Source: Hallerella sp963597395
Lineage (GTDB): Bacteria > Fibrobacterota > Fibrobacteria > Fibrobacterales > Fibrobacteraceae
Direction of reading: 5' to 3'
Assembly (NCBI GenBank): GCA_963597395.1
Contig: CAVBPX010000004.1
Location: 3,709-67,708, forward strand
DNA length: 64,000 nt
Part shown: piece after piece, positions 1 through 7,704 of the stretch
How positions within the stretch are numbered: the stretch's first letter is position 1
Layout: every line of letters begins with the position of its first letter
Notes under the pieces: model-generated
Seen by the model: only the letters and a program-made list of their open reading frames with translations
What the model was told of the DNA's origin: nothing
The model's database searches: none
Position numbers and translations under genes: made by a program

Positions 1-343
1 CCCGGAAGCTGATGCAAAGCTCGTTGCCGAAAACATCGCTCGTCAGCTCGAAAAGCGCGTCTCGTTCCGCCGTGCGATGAAGCGCGCGATGCAGAGTGCG
101 ATGCGTATGGGCATTGAAGGCGTCAAGATTCAGTGCGGCGGCCGTCTCGGTGGAGCGGAAATCGCCCGCGTCGAAAAGTATGCCGAAGGCCGCGTGCCCC
201 TGCATACGCTTCGCGCCGACATCGACTATGCGACCGCCACGGCCAAGACCGTTTACGGCGCTGTCGGTATCAAGGTCTGGATCATGCACGGTGAAAAGAT
301 TGGCAAGGACGTCTTTTCGTCTGAACCTAAGAGAGAGAAGTAA
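1..343 (+). CDS. rpsC: 30S ribosomal protein S3, C-terminal part (5' end outside window)
   Basis: This is the last 113 residues of ribosomal protein S3, which sits at the mRNA entry side of the 30S head; the start lies before the window. The frame opens at base 2 and ends with TAA at 341-343. The visible part covers the end of the KH region and the S3 C-terminal domain, with the conserved stretches VKIQCGGRLGGAEIAR and LHTLRADIDYA. It is followed two bases later by rplP, the usual S10-operon order. Identity is certain; the N-terminal half cannot be judged. Confidence 0.97.
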   Translation, partial: PEADAKLVAENIARQLEKRVSFRRAMKRAMQSAMRMGIEGVKIQCGGRLGGAEIARVEKYAEGRVPLHTLRADIDYATATAKTVYGAVGIKVWIMHGEKIGKDVFSSEPKREK

Positions 344-345
344 TT

Positions 346-759
346 ATGCTGAGTCCTAAAAGAACAAAGTTCCGCAAAGAACAGAAGCGTCGCATGAAAG
401 GACGTGCGACGAGCGGCGATACGATTGCTTTCGGTGAATACGGAATGCAGGCTCTCGAGAAGTGCTGGATCACGGCACGTCAGATCGAAGCGGCCCGTAT
501 CACGATGACCCGCACCATCAAGCGCGGCGGTCACATCTGGATCCGCATTTTCCCGAACAAGCCGGTCACCCGTCACCCCGCAGAAGCCCGTATGGGTAAG
601 GGCAAGGGCGCTGTCGAATTCTGGGCAGCCGTCGTTCTCCCGGGTCGCATCATGTTCGAAATGGACGGTGTGGATCGCGATCTCGCCCTCAAGGCCATGC
701 GCGATGCCGCCCAGAAGTTGCCGATCAAAGTTAAAATCGTGGAGGCTTCGGAGATCTAA
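346..759 (+). CDS. rplP: 50S ribosomal protein L16
   Basis: L16 (137 aa, normal length) is a late-assembling large-subunit protein close to the peptidyl-transferase centre and the A-site tRNA elbow. The family signature GGHIWIRIFPNKPVT and the loop RMGKGKG are intact. It starts with ATG two bases after rpsC, and its stop overlaps the rpmC start by one base (TAATG), which suggests translational coupling along the operon. Confidence 0.98.
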   Translation: MLSPKRTKFRKEQKRRMKGRATSGDTIAFGEYGMQALEKCWITARQIEAARITMTRTIKRGGHIWIRIFPNKPVTRHPAEARMGKGKGAVEFWAAVVLPGRIMFEMDGVDRDLALKAMRDAAQKLPIKVKIVEASEI

Positions 760-953
760 TGAAAGCACGCGAACTGAAGGAATTGAGCAACGAACAGCTT
801 CAGGAAAAGCTCTCCCAGCTGAACCTCGACCTGTTCAACAACCGGTTCTCTGCAAAAACTGGCAACAGCGTAGAGAAGCCCGTCACGATGCGTTCCATCC
901 GTAAGGACATCGCTCGCATCAAGACCATTCTTACCGAAAGGGCCAAGGCGTGA
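759..953 (+). CDS. rpmC: 50S ribosomal protein L29
   Basis: L29 (64 aa) is a two-helix protein at the polypeptide exit tunnel, where trigger factor and SRP dock. The N-terminal helix reads KARELKELSNEQLQEKL, and the C-terminal helix contains the typical IRKDIARIKTIL. It overlaps the rplP stop by one base and lies between rplP and rpsQ as in nearly all bacteria. Confidence 0.97.
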   Translation: MKARELKELSNEQLQEKLSQLNLDLFNNRFSAKTGNSVEKPVTMRSIRKDIARIKTILTERAKA

Positions 954-970
954 GCCGGCAGGAGCAAACA

Positions 971-1225
971 ATGGAAAGAAACTCTCGCAAAGTGAGACAG
1001 GGTATCGTTTCGTCCAGCGCTATGGACAAGACGATTACGGTTGTGGTCGAAGACCGCAAGCGTCACCCGATTTACAACAAGATCATGAAATCCACGTCGA
1101 AGTTCAAGGCTCATGACGAAAAGAATGAAGCCGAAGTCGGCGATACCGTGGAAATCATGGAAACCCGTCCCCTTTCCGCAACGAAGCGTTGGCGCCTTGT
1201 TCGGATTGTGGCAAAGAAGAAGTAA
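971..1225 (+). CDS. rpsQ: 30S ribosomal protein S17
   Basis: S17 (84 aa) is an OB-fold primary 16S rRNA binding protein. The core GIVSSSAMDKTITVVVEDRK and the C-terminal part with TRPLSATKRWRLVRI are typical. An in-frame ATG at 950 would add seven residues, but it overlaps the end of rpmC. The ATG at 971 follows an AGGAG ribosome binding site at about 960-964 and gives the normal family N-terminus, so 971 is chosen. Confidence 0.96.
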   Translation: MERNSRKVRQGIVSSSAMDKTITVVVEDRKRHPIYNKIMKSTSKFKAHDEKNEAEVGDTVEIMETRPLSATKRWRLVRIVAKKK

Positions 1226-1249
1226 TCCTTCTGGAGTAAGGCGAATAAT

Positions 1250-1618
1250 ATGATTCAAGAAGAAACAAGACTGGTCGTGGCCGACAACAGCGGTGCGAAA
1301 GAAGTCGCCTGCATCCGAGTTTTGGGTGGATCCAACCGGCGCTATGCAAGCATCGGTGACGTCATCAAGGTAGCCGTCAAGGACGCTATCCCCCAGAGCA
1401 AGGTGAAGAAAGGCTCTGTCGCCGATGCCGTCGTGGTCCGTACACGCAAGGAAATCGGTCGCAAGGACGGATCTTTCATCCGTTTCTCCGACAACGCCGT
1501 CGTGCTTATCACGAAAGACGGCGAACCCCGTGGAACCCGTATCTTTGGACCTGTTGCGCGCGAACTTCGCGACCACAACTTCACAAAGATAATTTCTCTC
1601 GCACCCGAGGTGCTCTAA
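1250..1618 (+). CDS. rplN: 50S ribosomal protein L14
   Basis: L14 (122 aa, the usual length) lies at the subunit interface and forms bridges with 16S rRNA. It begins MIQEETRLVVADNSGAKE, the family signature, and contains GSFIRFSDNAVVLI. The start is preceded by a GGAG sequence within the 24-base gap after rpsQ. Its stop overlaps rplX by one base (TAATG). Confidence 0.98.
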   Translation: MIQEETRLVVADNSGAKEVACIRVLGGSNRRYASIGDVIKVAVKDAIPQSKVKKGSVADAVVVRTRKEIGRKDGSFIRFSDNAVVLITKDGEPRGTRIFGPVARELRDHNFTKIISLAPEVL

Positions 1619-1923
1619 TGTCTAACATCAAGAAGAACGATAACGTCAAGGTTATCTCCGGCTCTTACAAGGGAAAAACCGGTGCGGTTCTGAGCGTTGA
1701 TCCGAAGAAGGGTCGCGTGATTGTTGCTGGCGTGAACGTCCACAAGCGTCACGAGAAGCCGAGCCAGACCAACCAGACCGGTGGCATCGTTGAAAAGGAA
1801 CTTCCGATCGACATCTCCAACGTGATGCTTCTCGAAGGTTCCACTCCCGTCCGTACGCGTCGTACCCGTGAACCGGGCAAGAAGAGCGTCCGCGTGAGCG
1901 TCAAGTCCGGCAAGGCTCTGTGA
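1618..1923 (+). CDS. rplX: 50S ribosomal protein L24
   Basis: L24 (101 aa) is an assembly-initiating KOW-domain protein that binds the 5' end of 23S rRNA. The KOW motif is seen near the N-terminus (NDNVKVISGSYKGKTGAV), followed by GVNVHKRHEKPSQ. The start overlaps the stop of rplN, as expected for a coupled pair in the spc operon. Confidence 0.97.
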   Translation: MSNIKKNDNVKVISGSYKGKTGAVLSVDPKKGRVIVAGVNVHKRHEKPSQTNQTGGIVEKELPIDISNVMLLEGSTPVRTRRTREPGKKSVRVSVKSGKAL

Positions 1924-1933
1924 GGTCTATACA

Positions 1934-2476
1934 ATGAGCACAATGAAGAAAGATGTTTACGAAAAGACCGTAGCGCCTGCCCTCAAGCAGAAATTCGGTT
2001 ACAAAAACGTGATGCAGATTCCGCGTCTGCAGAAGATCGTCATCAACATGGGTGTAGGCGAAGCCGCCTCGAACCGCAAGGTTCTTGACGAAGCGGTGGA
2101 CGTCCTCTCCGCCATCACCGGGCAGAAGCCCGTCGTGACGAAGGCTCGCAAGGCAATTTCGAACTTCAAGCTCCGCGAAGGGCTCGGAATCGGTGCCAAG
2201 GTGACCCTCCACGGCGAAAACATGTGGGACTTCCTCTATCGGTTCATCAATATCACCCTTCCGCGCGTGCGTGACTTCCGCGGTCTTCCGCGTCGCGGCT
2301 TTGACGGCTGCGGCAACTACACGCTCGGCATCAAGGAACAGTCGATTTTTGTTGAAATCGATATCGATAAAATTTCTCAGACCCTTGGCATGGACATCTC
2401 CTTTGTCACTTCCGCCCAGTCGGATGACGAAGGTCGCGCCCTGCTCGAAGGTCTCGGTCTCCCCTTCAGGAAGTAA
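1934..2476 (+). CDS. rplE: 50S ribosomal protein L5
   Basis: L5 (180 aa, normal length) binds 5S rRNA and contacts P-site tRNA in the central protuberance. The motif VINMGVGEA and the segment FLYRFINITLPRVRDFRGL are intact. It lies 10 bases after rplX and 8 bases before rpsN, so the run is continuous. Confidence 0.98.
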   Translation: MSTMKKDVYEKTVAPALKQKFGYKNVMQIPRLQKIVINMGVGEAASNRKVLDEAVDVLSAITGQKPVVTKARKAISNFKLREGLGIGAKVTLHGENMWDFLYRFINITLPRVRDFRGLPRRGFDGCGNYTLGIKEQSIFVEIDIDKISQTLGMDISFVTSAQSDDEGRALLEGLGLPFRK

Positions 2477-2484
2477 GGTATACC

Positions 2485-2670
2485 ATGGCAAGCAGAAGAA
2501 TGATTGAAAAGTGCAAGCGCACTCCGAAATACACGGTTCGTGGGTATCATCGCTGCAAGCGTTGCGGTAGGCCGCACGCCTATATGCGTCGCTTTGGACT
2601 GTGCCGTATTTGCTTCCGCGAAATGGCACTCGCCGGCGAAATCCCGGGCATCACCAAATCTTCCTGGTAA
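2485..2670 (+). CDS. rpsN: 30S ribosomal protein S14, zinc-binding short form
   Basis: S14 (61 aa) is a 30S head protein. This is the short, zinc-ribbon type (often called type Z). Four cysteines are present as two CxxC pairs, C24/C27 (CKRC) and C40/C43 (CRIC), as needed for one zinc ion. The longer zinc-free form has about 100 residues, so this copy ties translation to zinc supply unless a second gene exists elsewhere. The start has a clear upstream AGGAAGTAAGG purine stretch. Confidence 0.97.
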   Translation: MASRRMIEKCKRTPKYTVRGYHRCKRCGRPHAYMRRFGLCRICFREMALAGEIPGITKSSW

Positions 2671-2684
2671 GGAGCGTTTAACAA

Positions 2685-3077
2685 ATGGCAACAGATACAA
2701 TCGCCGATATGCTCACCCGCATCCGCAACGCCGTCGCGGCGAAGGCGCCTGTGGTGGACATTCCTGCCAGCAATCAGAAGCGCGAAATCGCTCGTGTTTT
2801 GCAGGAAAAAGGTTTTATTAAGAAATTCGTCGTGGTCGATGACGGCAAGCAGGGCATTATCAAGGTCCTTCTCCGCTACACGAACGGCGTTCCGGCTATT
2901 CAAGGCATCCAGCGCGTCAGCCGCTCGGGACTTCGTGCCTACAGTGATGTGGCAAAGCTTCCGCGCGTCCGCAACGGTCTTGGCTATGCGATTATCTCCA
3001 CTTCCAAAGGTGTGATGACCGACCACGAAGCCCGCAAGGAAAACGTGGGTGGTGAAATCATTGCAAAGGTCTGGTGA
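2685..3077 (+). CDS. rpsH: 30S ribosomal protein S8
   Basis: S8 (130 aa) binds the central domain of 16S rRNA; in Escherichia coli it also represses the spc operon, and whether it does so here cannot be seen. It starts TDTIADMLTRIRNAV and carries the C-terminal STSKGVMTDHEARKENVGGE signature (partly shown), both diagnostic. AAGGAG precedes the ATG by about eight bases. Confidence 0.98.
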   Translation: MATDTIADMLTRIRNAVAAKAPVVDIPASNQKREIARVLQEKGFIKKFVVVDDGKQGIIKVLLRYTNGVPAIQGIQRVSRSGLRAYSDVAKLPRVRNGLGYAIISTSKGVMTDHEARKENVGGEIIAKVW

Positions 3078-3084
3078 GGTAAAG

Positions 3085-3624
3085 ATGTCTCGTATCGGAA
3101 AAGCTATCATTCATATCCCCGCCGGCGTCAAGGTGTCGCTCAACGGCCAGAACATCCTGGTCGAAGGCCCGCTCGGAAAGCTCTCCTCCAAGGTTCACGA
3201 TCTCATCAAGATCAACCTCGATGGCGACAAGCTTTCTTTTGAACGCCCGGACGATCAGAAGTTTACGCGTGCTATCCACGGCACGACCCGCGCCCTCGTG
3301 GCGAACATGGTCGAAGGCGTTACCAAGGGCTTTGAAAAGAACCTGGAAATCGTCGGCGTCGGCTACCGCGTAGAACAAAAAGGCAACGACTTGAACCTCG
3401 TGCTCGGATTCTCCCACCCGGTGATCTACAAGGCTCCGGAAGGAATCACGCTGAAGGCGGTTGACCCGCTGAAAATCAGCATCAAGGGCATCGACAAGCA
3501 AAAAGTTGGTCAGGCTGCAGCTGAAATTCGCAAGTACCGCCGTCCCGAACCGTATAAGGGCAAGGGCATCAAGTACGTTGGCGAATACATCCGCCGCAAG
3601 CAGGGCAAGAAGACAGGTAAATAA
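3085..3624 (+). CDS. rplF: 50S ribosomal protein L6
   Basis: L6 (179 aa from ATG 3085) lies near the sarcin-ricin loop of 23S rRNA. The N-terminus MSRIGKAIIHIPAGVKV and the C-terminal signature RRPEPYKGKGIKYVGE are typical. A longer in-frame start at 3049 lies inside rpsH and would add 12 residues of no family resemblance. A GTGAGG ribosome binding site at about 3074-3079 supports 3085. Confidence 0.97.
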   Translation: MSRIGKAIIHIPAGVKVSLNGQNILVEGPLGKLSSKVHDLIKINLDGDKLSFERPDDQKFTRAIHGTTRALVANMVEGVTKGFEKNLEIVGVGYRVEQKGNDLNLVLGFSHPVIYKAPEGITLKAVDPLKISIKGIDKQKVGQAAAEIRKYRRPEPYKGKGIKYVGEYIRRKQGKKTGK

Positions 3625-3633
3625 GGTAACGTT

Positions 3634-4005
3634 ATGGCTGTTATTGCTAAAAAAAGACTTGAGTCCAGAATTGCGCGTCATGCACGTGTTCGCAAGACCG
3701 TCAACGGTACCCCCGAACGTCCGCGTCTTGCCGTCCGTCGCACGCTTTCTAACATGATCGCTCAGATCATTGACGATGTTTCTCACAAATCCTTGGTGCA
3801 GCTCGCAACGTCTTCCAAGGATTTCCAGGCGAAGTTCGGTGAACTCACCAAGACCGAACAGAGCAAGAAACTCGGAAATCTCATCGCCGACGAAGCGAAG
3901 GCCAAGGGCATCTCTGCCGTTGTGTTCGATCGCGGCGGTTACATTTATCACGGTCGCGTTCAGGCTCTCGCTGAGGGAGCTCGTGAAGGCGGACTCCAAT
4001 TCTAA
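3634..4005 (+). CDS. rplR: 50S ribosomal protein L18
   Basis: L18 (123 aa) binds 5S rRNA with L5. The basic N-terminus (KKRLESRIARHARVRK), the segment PRLAVRRTLSNMIAQII and the C-terminal FDRGGYIYHGRVQALAEGAR are family hallmarks. It lies nine bases after rplF. The ORF ends 10 bases before the TTG start of rpsE. Confidence 0.98.
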   Translation: MAVIAKKRLESRIARHARVRKTVNGTPERPRLAVRRTLSNMIAQIIDDVSHKSLVQLATSSKDFQAKFGELTKTEQSKKLGNLIADEAKAKGISAVVFDRGGYIYHGRVQALAEGAREGGLQF

Positions 4006-4015
4006 GAGGTACACT

Positions 4016-4498
4016 TTGGAACGCGAAACTCAAGTTTCTGAATTTGAAGACAGAGTTGTGCACATCAATCGTTGCGCCAAGACCGTCAAGGGCGGTCGTC
4101 GCATGTCCTTCAGTGCTCTCGTCGTTGTGGGCAACAAGAAGGGCAAGATCGGTGTGGGCTTAGGCAAGGCGAAGGAAGTTTCCGAAGCTATCCGCAAAGG
4201 AACCGAAGCCGCCCAGCGCAATCTCATCGAGGTGAACGTCCAGGACGGAACCATTCCGCACGATGTCGAAATCAAGTACGGTGCAACGCGCATCCGTCTG
4301 ATTCCGGCAGCTCCCGGTACCGGTGTTATCGCCGGCGCTGCGGCCCGTGCCGTTTTGGAACTCGCCGGTGTCCACAACATTCTTACCAAGATCTATGGTT
4401 CTTCCAATCCGAGCACCGTGGTCCAGGCCTGCATTGAAGGTCTCACGACTCAGAAGAACAAAAATGACTACGCTGCTCTGCGCGGTCAGAACGCCTGA
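4016..4498 (+). CDS. rpsE: 30S ribosomal protein S5 (TTG start)
   Basis: S5 (160 aa) has a double-stranded RNA-binding domain followed by a ribosomal S5 fold and takes part in decoding fidelity and mRNA unwinding. Key stretches are RVVHINRCAKTVKGGRR and ALVVVGNKKGKIGVGLGKA. No ATG lies at the right place. The TTG at 4016-4018 has TAAGAGG seven bases upstream and gives the expected N-terminus; longer open frames upstream run through rplR. Confidence 0.95.
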   Translation: MERETQVSEFEDRVVHINRCAKTVKGGRRMSFSALVVVGNKKGKIGVGLGKAKEVSEAIRKGTEAAQRNLIEVNVQDGTIPHDVEIKYGATRIRLIPAAPGTGVIAGAAARAVLELAGVHNILTKIYGSSNPSTVVQACIEGLTTQKNKNDYAALRGQNA

Positions 4499-4509
4499 GG
4501 TCTAGAGAA

Positions 4510-4689
4510 ATGAAAAAAGTAAGAATTACCCAGATCAAGGGAATCATCCACGCCCTGCCGAAGCACAAGGCCAACATCAAGGCTCTCGGGCTTCACGGGA
4601 TTGGAACTTCTAACGAATTGACGCTGACTCCGGCTATCCAGGGCATCATCAATGTTGTCCGCCACATGGTCAAGATCGAGGAGATTTAA
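4510..4689 (+). CDS. rpmD: 50S ribosomal protein L30
   Basis: L30 (59 aa) is a small large-subunit protein found only in some bacterial lineages. ATG at 4510 follows TCTAGAG. The protein reads MKKVRITQIKGIIHALPKHK and so on, with the L30 pattern KANIKALGLHGIGTS, and ends KIEEI with TAA at 4687-4689. Its place between rpsE and rplO is the standard one. Confidence 0.95.
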   Translation: MKKVRITQIKGIIHALPKHKANIKALGLHGIGTSNELTLTPAIQGIINVVRHMVKIEEI

Positions 4690-4691
4690 TC

Positions 4692-5138
4692 ATGCAACTC
4701 AATAGTATCAATCCTGGCAAAAGCGCTCTGACGAAAGGCCGGAAGCGCATTGGTCGCGGCCCCGGCTCGGGCTGGGGAACGACCGGCGGTCGTGGTCAGA
4801 AGGGTGCCGGCGCTCGCAAGAGCGCAAAGGCCGGACGCGTCGCCTTTGAAGGCGGCCAGATGCCGATGCACCGTCGCATTCCGAAGCGCGGATTCAAGAG
4901 CCATATCGTCCACGACACGCAGATCGTGAACCTGAAGGCCCTCGAAAAGTCCGGTGTCGTCGAATTTGACGTAAAGGTCCTGGCCGACCAGGGTCTTGTC
5001 CGCAGCATCAACAAGCCTGTGAAGGTTCTTGGCTACGGCACGATCACGAAGGCCATCACTTTGAAAGTCAACGCCATCAGCGAAAAGGCCAAAGCGGCTG
5101 TGGAAGCTGCCGGCGGCAAAGTCGAGATCGTTAAATAA
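4692..5138 (+). CDS. rplO: 50S ribosomal protein L15
   Basis: L15 (148 aa) has the long basic, glycine-rich N-terminal extension that threads into 23S rRNA (KRIGRGPGSGWGTTGGRGQK) and a globular C-terminal domain. The gene starts two bases after the rpmD stop and its own stop overlaps the secY start by one base (TAATG), linking ribosome and translocon synthesis as in most bacteria. Confidence 0.98.
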   Translation: MQLNSINPGKSALTKGRKRIGRGPGSGWGTTGGRGQKGAGARKSAKAGRVAFEGGQMPMHRRIPKRGFKSHIVHDTQIVNLKALEKSGVVEFDVKVLADQGLVRSINKPVKVLGYGTITKAITLKVNAISEKAKAAVEAAGGKVEIVK

Positions 5139-6499
5139 TGGAAGCTCTGAAGAAAGCATTTGGCGGTTTCGCCAACGCCTTCAAGGTGGAAGCCCTGAGG
5201 AAAAAGATTCTCTTTACCTTGGGGATTCTCATCGTCTATCGCATCGGAGCGCACATCACGATTCCGGGTGTCGATGCTACTGTTCTCGCTGAATACTTCC
5301 GCAATTCGAACAACATGTTCGGACTGTACGATTCCTTTACGGGCGGTGCTTTTGCCAAGGCGACGGTGTTCGCTTTGGGCATTATGCCGTATATCAGCGC
5401 GAGCATCATCATCCAGCTGATGGGCTCCGTCATTCCTGCGATCCAGATGCTTCAGAAGGAAGGTCAGGAAGGTCGCGCCAAGTTGAATCAATACACGCGC
5501 TACTTTACGGTGCTCCTCGGCGCTCTTCAGGGCTGGGGCGTTGCCGTCTGGCTTTCGAGCTTGAAAGTTTCCACCGCGACCGGTACGGGCATTTCCGTGC
5601 TGACGGACGGTTTCCAGTCCGGGCTTGGCAATGTCGGCTTCCGGTTACTTGCTACGCTTACCTTCACCACGGGAACGATCTTTGTCATGTATCTCGGCGA
5701 GAGAATCACGGCGAAGGGTGTCGGTAACGGAATCTCCCTGATAATCTTTGCCGGTATCGTCGGCGAATTACCGAGGGCCTTCCTGCGCGAATTCGAAATG
5801 TTCCGCGAAGATATCCAACCGCTCGCTATCGAGATTTTCATCTTGGCGATCGTCGTTGCCATCATCGCGTTCATCGTGTTCGTGGAACAGGCCGTTCGGC
5901 GCATTCCGCTGCAGAGTCCGCGCAGGGTGGTCGGGCGCAAGGTCATGGGCGGTCAGTCCAGCAATTTGCCGTTCAAGGTGAATACCGCCGGAGTGATTCC
6001 CGTCATTTTCGCCTCCTCCATTATGTTCGTGCCCGCGATTATCGCTTCGTGGATGCCCAGTGTGAGCTGGGCGCAGGCCTTTGCCGGCGCCTTCGTTCCG
6101 GGACACATGACGTATAGCGTTATCTTCGCCGCATTGATTATCTTTTTCACTTACTTCTATACGGCTATCCAGTACAATCCGTCGGACATTGCGGATAATC
6201 TGAAGAAGTCGGGTGGTTTTATTCCGGGCATTCGTCCGGGCAAGAAGACCGCCGAATATATTGACCACATTCTGACCCGCATTTCGCTGCCCGGATCCAT
6301 TTTCCTCGCAGTAATCAGCGTCGGTCCGCTCCATTTGAAAGACGCGTTGAACATGTCTTTCTATATTGGTGGCACTTCGGTCCTGATTGTGGTCGGTGTT
6401 GCGCTGGACACGCTTCGTCAACTCGAGGCCCAGCTCAAGACCAATGAATACGCAGGTTTCCTCAAGCATGGCCGCATTCGCGGCAGGATGGCGTCCTAG
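5138..6499 (+). CDS. secY: Protein translocase channel subunit SecY
   Basis: SecY (453 aa) is the pore of the general secretion channel in the inner membrane. About ten hydrophobic segments are visible. Diagnostic segments include the region after the first membrane segment with IGAHITIPGVD and the loop YNPSDIADNLKKSGGFIPGIRPGK. It would handle the many signal peptides and lipoproteins in this window. It ends in TAG overlapping the GTG of infA; adk and map, which often follow secY, are not here. Confidence 0.98.
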   Translation: MEALKKAFGGFANAFKVEALRKKILFTLGILIVYRIGAHITIPGVDATVLAEYFRNSNNMFGLYDSFTGGAFAKATVFALGIMPYISASIIIQLMGSVIPAIQMLQKEGQEGRAKLNQYTRYFTVLLGALQGWGVAVWLSSLKVSTATGTGISVLTDGFQSGLGNVGFRLLATLTFTTGTIFVMYLGERITAKGVGNGISLIIFAGIVGELPRAFLREFEMFREDIQPLAIEIFILAIVVAIIAFIVFVEQAVRRIPLQSPRRVVGRKVMGGQSSNLPFKVNTAGVIPVIFASSIMFVPAIIASWMPSVSWAQAFAGAFVPGHMTYSVIFAALIIFFTYFYTAIQYNPSDIADNLKKSGGFIPGIRPGKKTAEYIDHILTRISLPGSIFLAVISVGPLHLKDALNMSFYIGGTSVLIVVGVALDTLRQLEAQLKTNEYAGFLKHGRIRGRMAS

Positions 6500-6717
6500 T
6501 GGCTAAAGAAGAAGGCATTCAAGTAGAAGGCGTTGTGCTGGAAGCACTCCCCAACGCTTTCTTTCGGGTCGGCCTCGAAAATGGCCATGAGATTCTCGCT
6601 CATGTTTCTGGAAAAATGCGCCGGCATTTTATCCGCATCTTGCCGGACGACAAAGTGTTGGTCGAGATTTCCCCGTACGATCTGTCTCGGGGAAGGATCA
6701 CCTACCGTTACAAGTAA
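6499..6717 (+). CDS. infA: Translation initiation factor IF-1
   Basis: IF-1 (72 aa, standard length) is an OB-fold factor that occupies the ribosomal A site during initiation. The protein begins AKEEGIQVEGVVLEALPNA and ends SPYDLSRGRITYRYK, the family signature. The start codon is GTG at 6499, overlapping the last base of the secY stop. This direct secY-infA coupling, without adk and map, is compact. Confidence 0.97.
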   Translation: MAKEEGIQVEGVVLEALPNAFFRVGLENGHEILAHVSGKMRRHFIRILPDDKVLVEISPYDLSRGRITYRYK

Positions 6718-6741
6718 TAGGGACAAAAAAGGTTAGAACCT

Positions 6742-6858
6742 ATGAAAATCAAAGCCTCCATCAAACCTAGATGTGAAAACTGCAAGATTGTCCGCCGCAA
6801 GGGCATTCTTCGCGTCATCTGTTCTAAGAACCCCCGTCACAAGCAGAGACAGGGTTAG
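6742..6858 (+). CDS. rpmJ: 50S ribosomal protein L36, zinc-binding form
   Basis: L36 (38 aa) is the smallest ribosomal protein. The ATG at 6742 begins MKIKASIKPRCENCKIVRRK, and TAG lies at 6856-6858. Zinc ligands C11, C14, C27 and H33 are all present, so this is the zinc-containing form. It sits between infA and rpsM, the usual start of the alpha-operon part. Confidence 0.96.
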   Translation: MKIKASIKPRCENCKIVRRKGILRVICSKNPRHKQRQG

Positions 6859-6866
6859 GAGATTTT

Positions 6867-7235
6867 ATGGCACGTATTGCTGGTGTCGATTTGCCGAAAA
6901 ACAAGACTGTCGAGTACGGTCTGACGGCTATCTACGGAGTCGGTCTGTTCACCTCTCGCAAGATCTGTTCCCAGCTCGGAATCGATCTGAAGAAAAAGTG
7001 CGACGACCTGACTGAAGAAGAACAAGGTAAGATTCGTCACGTTCTCGAAGACGAGTATTCTGTGGAAGGTCAGCTTCGCGCAGAAACGACCTTGAACATC
7101 AAGCGTCTTCAAGATATCGGATGCTATCGCGGTTCCCGCCACCTGAAAAAGTTGCCGGTCCGCGGCCAGCGCACCCGTACGAACGCTCGCACTCGCAAGG
7201 GTCCGAAGAAGACCGTTGCTAACAAGAAGAAGTAA
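6867..7235 (+). CDS. rpsM: 30S ribosomal protein S13
   Basis: S13 (122 aa) lies in the 30S head, forms intersubunit bridges and touches P-site tRNA through its basic tail. It begins MARIAGVDLPKNKTVEYGLT, contains the helix-two-turn-helix segment TAIYGVGLFTSRKI, and ends in a lysine-rich tail (KGPKKTVANKKK). TTAGGAG precedes the ATG. Confidence 0.98.
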   Translation: MARIAGVDLPKNKTVEYGLTAIYGVGLFTSRKICSQLGIDLKKKCDDLTEEEQGKIRHVLEDEYSVEGQLRAETTLNIKRLQDIGCYRGSRHLKKLPVRGQRTRTNARTRKGPKKTVANKKK

Positions 7236-7246
7236 GGAGACGATCC

Positions 7247-7684
7247 GTGGCAGACGAAGAAGTTAAAGAAACCGCCGCTCCGGTTGCAGCAGAAGCCGCT
7301 CCCGCCGAGGAAAAGGTCAAGAAAGGCAAGAAGCGCGTTGACGTGCAGGGCATCGCCTGCGTCAATGCATCGTTCAACAACACGATCGTGTCGATTACGG
7401 ACGCCCGTGGCAACGTCGTCGCATGGGGCTCGCCGGGAAACTCCGGTTTTAAGGGCTCCCGCAAGAGCACTCCGTTTGCGGCCCAGCTCGCTGCGGAAGC
7501 CGCAGCCCGCAAGGCTTACGACCTGGGCATTCGCAAGGTCGATGTCCGCGTGAAGGGCGCCGGCGGTGGACGCGAGTCCGCTGTTCGCGCCATCAAGAAC
7601 GTCGGCATCGAAGTGCTGACGATTCGCGACGTGACCGGTGTTCCGCACAACGGATGCCGTCCTAAGAAGAAGAGAAGAGTTTAA
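7247..7684 (+). CDS. rpsK: 30S ribosomal protein S11 with Ala/Glu-rich N-terminal extension (GTG start)
   Basis: S11 (145 aa) forms part of the 30S platform near the mRNA exit. The conserved body begins at about residue 27 (KRVDVQGIACVNASFNNTI) and ends with GVPHNGCRPKKKRRV. In front lies a low-complexity extension of about 25 residues rich in Ala and Glu (ETAAPVAAEAAPAEE), longer than the usual S11 N-terminus. The GTG at 7247 follows AAGGAGACG, a good ribosome binding site, so the extension is likely translated. The next gene is rpoA; rpsD, often found here, is missing. Confidence 0.96.
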   Translation: MADEEVKETAAPVAAEAAPAEEKVKKGKKRVDVQGIACVNASFNNTIVSITDARGNVVAWGSPGNSGFKGSRKSTPFAAQLAAEAAARKAYDLGIRKVDVRVKGAGGGRESAVRAIKNVGIEVLTIRDVTGVPHNGCRPKKKRRV

Positions 7685-7704
7685 TCTCAATAGGAAGAAC
7701 GCCA